64,000 nt of DNA from Rhizobium skierniewicense (lineage in GTDB: Bacteria; Pseudomonadota; Alphaproteobacteria; Rhizobiales; Rhizobiaceae), in NCBI RefSeq assembly GCF_014196515.1, contig NZ_JACIDV010000009.1, positions 124,001-188,000 of the forward strand, read 5' to 3'. Positions 62,071-64,000 of this stretch are shown here, one piece after another (position 1 is the stretch's first letter; every line of letters starts with the position of its first letter). The notes beneath the pieces were generated by a model. That model had not been told where the DNA came from. It searched no databases and was given only the letters and a program-made list of their open reading frames with translations. Position numbers and translations under genes: made by a program.

Positions 62071-63069
62071 TCATCCCGGATGAGCCGCGTTGATTTCCAC
62101 GGTGATGTGCGACAATTCCCCAATCGCTTCCAGCTTCTGTCGATAGAAGGATGGCGCTTGCGGAGACGGTGACCGGATGGCAACGATGGCCGCATGATGC
62201 CCCGGCCCCACCTGCCAGACATGCAGATCGGTAATCCGCTCCTCCGCCGTTTCCAGCCTGCTGCGAATTTGCGTCGACAGATCGCCAGCGCGCGGAACCG
62301 CATCCACCAGCACCGCCCCCGTTGACCGCAACAGCCCCCAGGACCAGCGGGCAATGACGATGCCGCCGACGATGCCCATGGCCGGATCGAGAAACGTCCA
62401 GCCGTTCCATTTGCCCAGGAACAGCGCAACAATGGCGAGAACCGATGTCAGCGCATCGGCCAGCACATGCAGGTAGGCCGAGCGCAGATTGTTGTCCTTG
62501 CTGCCATGGCTTTCGTGGTGAGCGTGATGGCCATGATGGGCGTGACTGCCATGCGTATGCCCATGGCCGTGCCCATGGTCGTGATGATGGTCGTCATCCT
62601 TCAGCAGCCATGCGCTGACGATATTGACGACGAGACCGATGGCTGCAACGGCAATCGCCTGATTGAAATCGATGTCCACGGGCGTAAAGAAACGCAACAG
62701 GCTTTCCCAGGCAATCATCAGTGCGGCGACGCCCAGCACGACGGCGCTGGCGAAACCCGCGAGATCACCGAACTTGCCGGTGCCGAAGGTGAAACGGGCA
62801 TTCTTGATCTGGCGACGGGCATAGAGATAGGCGAGCGCCGAAATCAGCATCGCACCGGCATGGGTCGCCATATGCCAGCCATCCGCCGTCAACGCCATGG
62901 AGCCGAACCAGCTTCCCGCCGCGATTTCCGCTACCATCATCACCGTCGTAAGCGCGATGACCGCCCAGACCCGGCGTTCGTTGCGCGCATGGTCCTCACC
63001 CAGAAAGACGTGGCCGTGCGTGCCGTGTGCATGAGCATGGGGATGGGAGTGATCAGTCGTTACCGTCAT
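62071..63069 (-). CDS. dmeF: CDF-family metal efflux protein DmeF
   Basis: A 332-residue cation diffusion facilitator. It has six helices with the metal-site motifs (HxxxD type: ADGWHMATH in TM2 and LADALTSV-type in TM5) and a long His-rich loop (HHHDHGHGHGHTHGSHAHH..., residues about 155-190) plus a His-rich N-terminus. DmeF proteins export Ni2+ and Co2+ out of the cytosol in rhizobia and agrobacteria. The DmeR gene lies 10 bp upstream, same direction. Confidence 0.94.
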   Translation of the reverse strand: MTVTTDHSHPHAHAHGTHGHVFLGEDHARNERRVWAVIALTTVMMVAEIAAGSWFGSMALTADGWHMATHAGAMLISALAYLYARRQIKNARFTFGTGKFGDLAGFASAVVLGVAALMIAWESLLRFFTPVDIDFNQAIAVAAIGLVVNIVSAWLLKDDDHHHDHGHGHGHTHGSHAHHGHHAHHESHGSKDNNLRSAYLHVLADALTSVLAIVALFLGKWNGWTFLDPAMGIVGGIVIARWSWGLLRSTGAVLVDAVPRAGDLSTQIRSRLETAEERITDLHVWQVGPGHHAAIVAIRSPSPQAPSFYRQKLEAIGELSHITVEINAAHPG

Positions 63070-63078
63070 GGCGCGCCT

Positions 63079-63351
63079 CTATCGAATGTAGGTTTTCAGA
63101 ACCTGCGCCAACTCTTCCGTGGCGCGGGCACGCTCCTCGTCATCTTGCGCATGCAGGACATGCTCATGCAGGTGCTCCAGCATCACCTCGCCTGTCAATC
63201 CTGATAGCGCACCGCGCACGGATGCCAGCAATTGCAGCACCTCTCCGCACGGCTTGCCGCCTTCCAGCGCGCGCTCCACCGCCTCCATCTGCCCCTTGAG
63301 GCGACGAATGCGCGCAACGAGCTTGTCCTTGTTCTCGGTCGTGTGTGACAT
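63079..63351 (-). CDS. dmeR: DmeR, RcnR/FrmR-family metal-responsive repressor
   Basis: A 90-residue all-helical repressor of the RcnR/CsoR/FrmR class: KLVARIRRLKGQMEAVERALE, then GGKPCGEVLQLLASVRGAL with Cys35 and LEHLHEHVL with His60, His62 and His64 (in part), the typical Ni/Co ligand set. It represses its own operon until metal binds. Operator-like sequence lies just upstream. Confidence 0.92.
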   Translation of the reverse strand: MSHTTENKDKLVARIRRLKGQMEAVERALEGGKPCGEVLQLLASVRGALSGLTGEVMLEHLHEHVLHAQDDEERARATEELAQVLKTYIR

Positions 63352-63365
63352 GGGGTTCTTTCAAG

Positions 63366-63392
63366 ATAGTATAGGGGGGTATCCTATAAGGA
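63366..63392 (-). promoter_or_regulatory. DmeR/RcnR-type operator-promoter
   Basis: The plus sequence AGTATAGGGGGGTATCCTATA (first 20 bases shown in parts) has a run of six G flanked by AT-rich inverted arms TATAG / CTATA, the layout of RcnR-class operators, directly upstream of dmeR. Confidence 0.65.
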
Positions 63393-63445
63393 TCTCACCA
63401 TCTGCGCAAGCACCCTCACACGTCGCCTTGTCACCCTTGCTGAAA

Positions 63446-63474
63446 TTATCTATATCTCTAGAAGCTATAGATAA
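63446..63474. promoter_or_regulatory. 9-bp inverted repeat upstream of the MerR-family gene
   Basis: Arms TTATCTATA and TATAGATAA separated by 11 bases, 12 bp before the MerR-family ATG. It may be the autoregulatory site, with AT content unlike the GC-rich copA and MFS sites. Confidence 0.5.
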
Positions 63475-63485
63475 GGAGAGAGATC

Positions 63486-63899
63486 ATGTATTCGATTGGC
63501 GATCTGTCGCGAAATACCGGCGTGAAGGTGCCGACCATTCGCTATTACGAGCAGATGGGGCTGTTGCGGGCGGCAGAACGCTCGGAAGGCAACCAGCGCC
63601 GTTACGAAAAATCCGATCTGGAACGCCTCGCCTTCGTGCGCCACGCGCGCGACCTCGGCCTCAACATCGATGCCATCCGCGAGTTGATCGCGCTCAGCCA
63701 GCACCGCGAAATGCCCTGCGCCGGCGCAGACCGCATCGCCGCCGACCACCTGACAACCGTCCGCGAAAAGATCGCCAAGCTCAAAAAGCTGGAGCACGAA
63801 CTGGAACGCATCGTCTCCCACTGCGACGGTCATTCGATCGAGGACTGCTATGTTATTCGAGCGCTATCGAACCATGATCTGTGTGCGCATGAGCATTGA
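63486..63899 (+). CDS. MerR-family regulator, probably metal-responsive
   Basis: A 137-residue MerR regulator: YSIGDLSRNTGVKVPTIRYYEQMGLL, a long dimer helix (DHLTTVREKIAKLKKLEHELERIVSHC) and a C-terminal region with several Cys/His (HCDGHSIEDC, CAHEH). Cysteine at about residue 77 (MPCAGAD) plus the tail is a ZntR/CadR-like ligand set. No target pump is next to it in the window; dmeRF is divergent. GGAGAGAG precedes the ATG. Metal preference is unknown. Confidence 0.85.
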   Translation: MYSIGDLSRNTGVKVPTIRYYEQMGLLRAAERSEGNQRRYEKSDLERLAFVRHARDLGLNIDAIRELIALSQHREMPCAGADRIAADHLTTVREKIAKLKKLEHELERIVSHCDGHSIEDCYVIRALSNHDLCAHEH

Positions 63900-64000
63900 G
63901 GGCGCGGATCGACGGCCCGAGCGATGCCCATGATAACCTGAATGATGGCTGGGTCCAAATTCAGCGATGCCCCCCCCGAGGCTCCTTACGTGACAACACG

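Noticed and set aside
1..64000. CRISPR arrays, rRNA or tRNA genes
   Set aside because: No regularly spaced repeat array and no rRNA or cloverleaf-type sequence was recognised by eye; a tRNA search program would be needed to exclude tRNAs fully.

Overview
The window looks like chromosomal DNA of a Rhizobiaceae member, probably the Agrobacterium/Rhizobium group. Evidence is a 142-residue Ros/MucR zinc-finger regulator, a dmeRF nickel/cobalt efflux pair, alphaproteobacteria-typical small families (DUF1491, DUF2336, DUF5330, DUF6456, DUF930), a DivJ/PleC-like kinase, TTAA-N7-TTAA (CtrA-type) boxes and rhizobial palindromic repeats. No rRNA, tRNA or CRISPR array was seen.

Region 1 (1 to about 10320) is the early end of a Mu-like transposable prophage that continues beyond the left edge. 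A LexA-type repressor (plus strand) faces a long, tightly overlapping minus-strand early operon: Ner-like regulator, ParB-fold protein, a 154-aa protein, a 55-aa membrane peptide, MuA-type DDE transposase, MuB-type ATPase, then regulators and accessory proteins (wHTH-like, HTH, DUF3164, DUF2786) and an MT-A70-type methyltransferase cut by the window edge. The early promoter overlaps repressor operator-like repeats. A candidate phage end with reiterated short motifs lies just before selO.

Region 2 (10.4-25.1 kb) is host DNA: selO, a GH32 fructosidase, an MFS pump under a SoxR-like promoter, a ParDE-type toxin-antitoxin pair, a copper module (copA-cueR-copZ with a CueR-type promoter), a DinJ-type antitoxin beside a broken YafQ toxin, a class D beta-lactamase homologue that has lost its catalytic residues, a UPF0260 gene and a bifunctional penicillin-binding protein.

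Region 3 (25.3-27.9 kb) is a small polymorphic-toxin island: a free-standing effector with an RNase A-like C-terminal domain, two tandem paralogous immunity genes with a decayed fragment of a third copy between them, and, converging on them, a SUKH (SMI1/KNR4) immunity-type gene with a small membrane protein.

Region 4 (28-39.5 kb) holds envelope, redox and cell-cycle type genes: DUF2231, a PQQ-type sugar dehydrogenase lipoprotein, the DUF1214/DUF1254 pair, DUF2336, DUF1491, a peptidoglycan-binding protein overlapping a histidine kinase, sufE, DUF6456, a DnaA-domain-IV-like protein and ros. Region 5 (39.8-45.8 kb) is a complete seven-gene Mrp Na+/H+ antiporter operon on the minus strand.

Region 6 (45.9-64 kb) carries msrB, a rhodanese divergent from ftrA, an acetyltransferase, a hemolysin III homologue, a glycosyltransferase, a VOC dioxygenase, an AI-2E family permease, a polysaccharide deacetylase-like protein, a DapA-superfamily aldolase, DUF930, oligopeptidase B, a ProU-type quaternary-amine ABC transporter whose operon contains a perfect 41-bp inverted repeat, a small gene flanked by two CtrA-type boxes, the dmeRF module and a MerR-family regulator.
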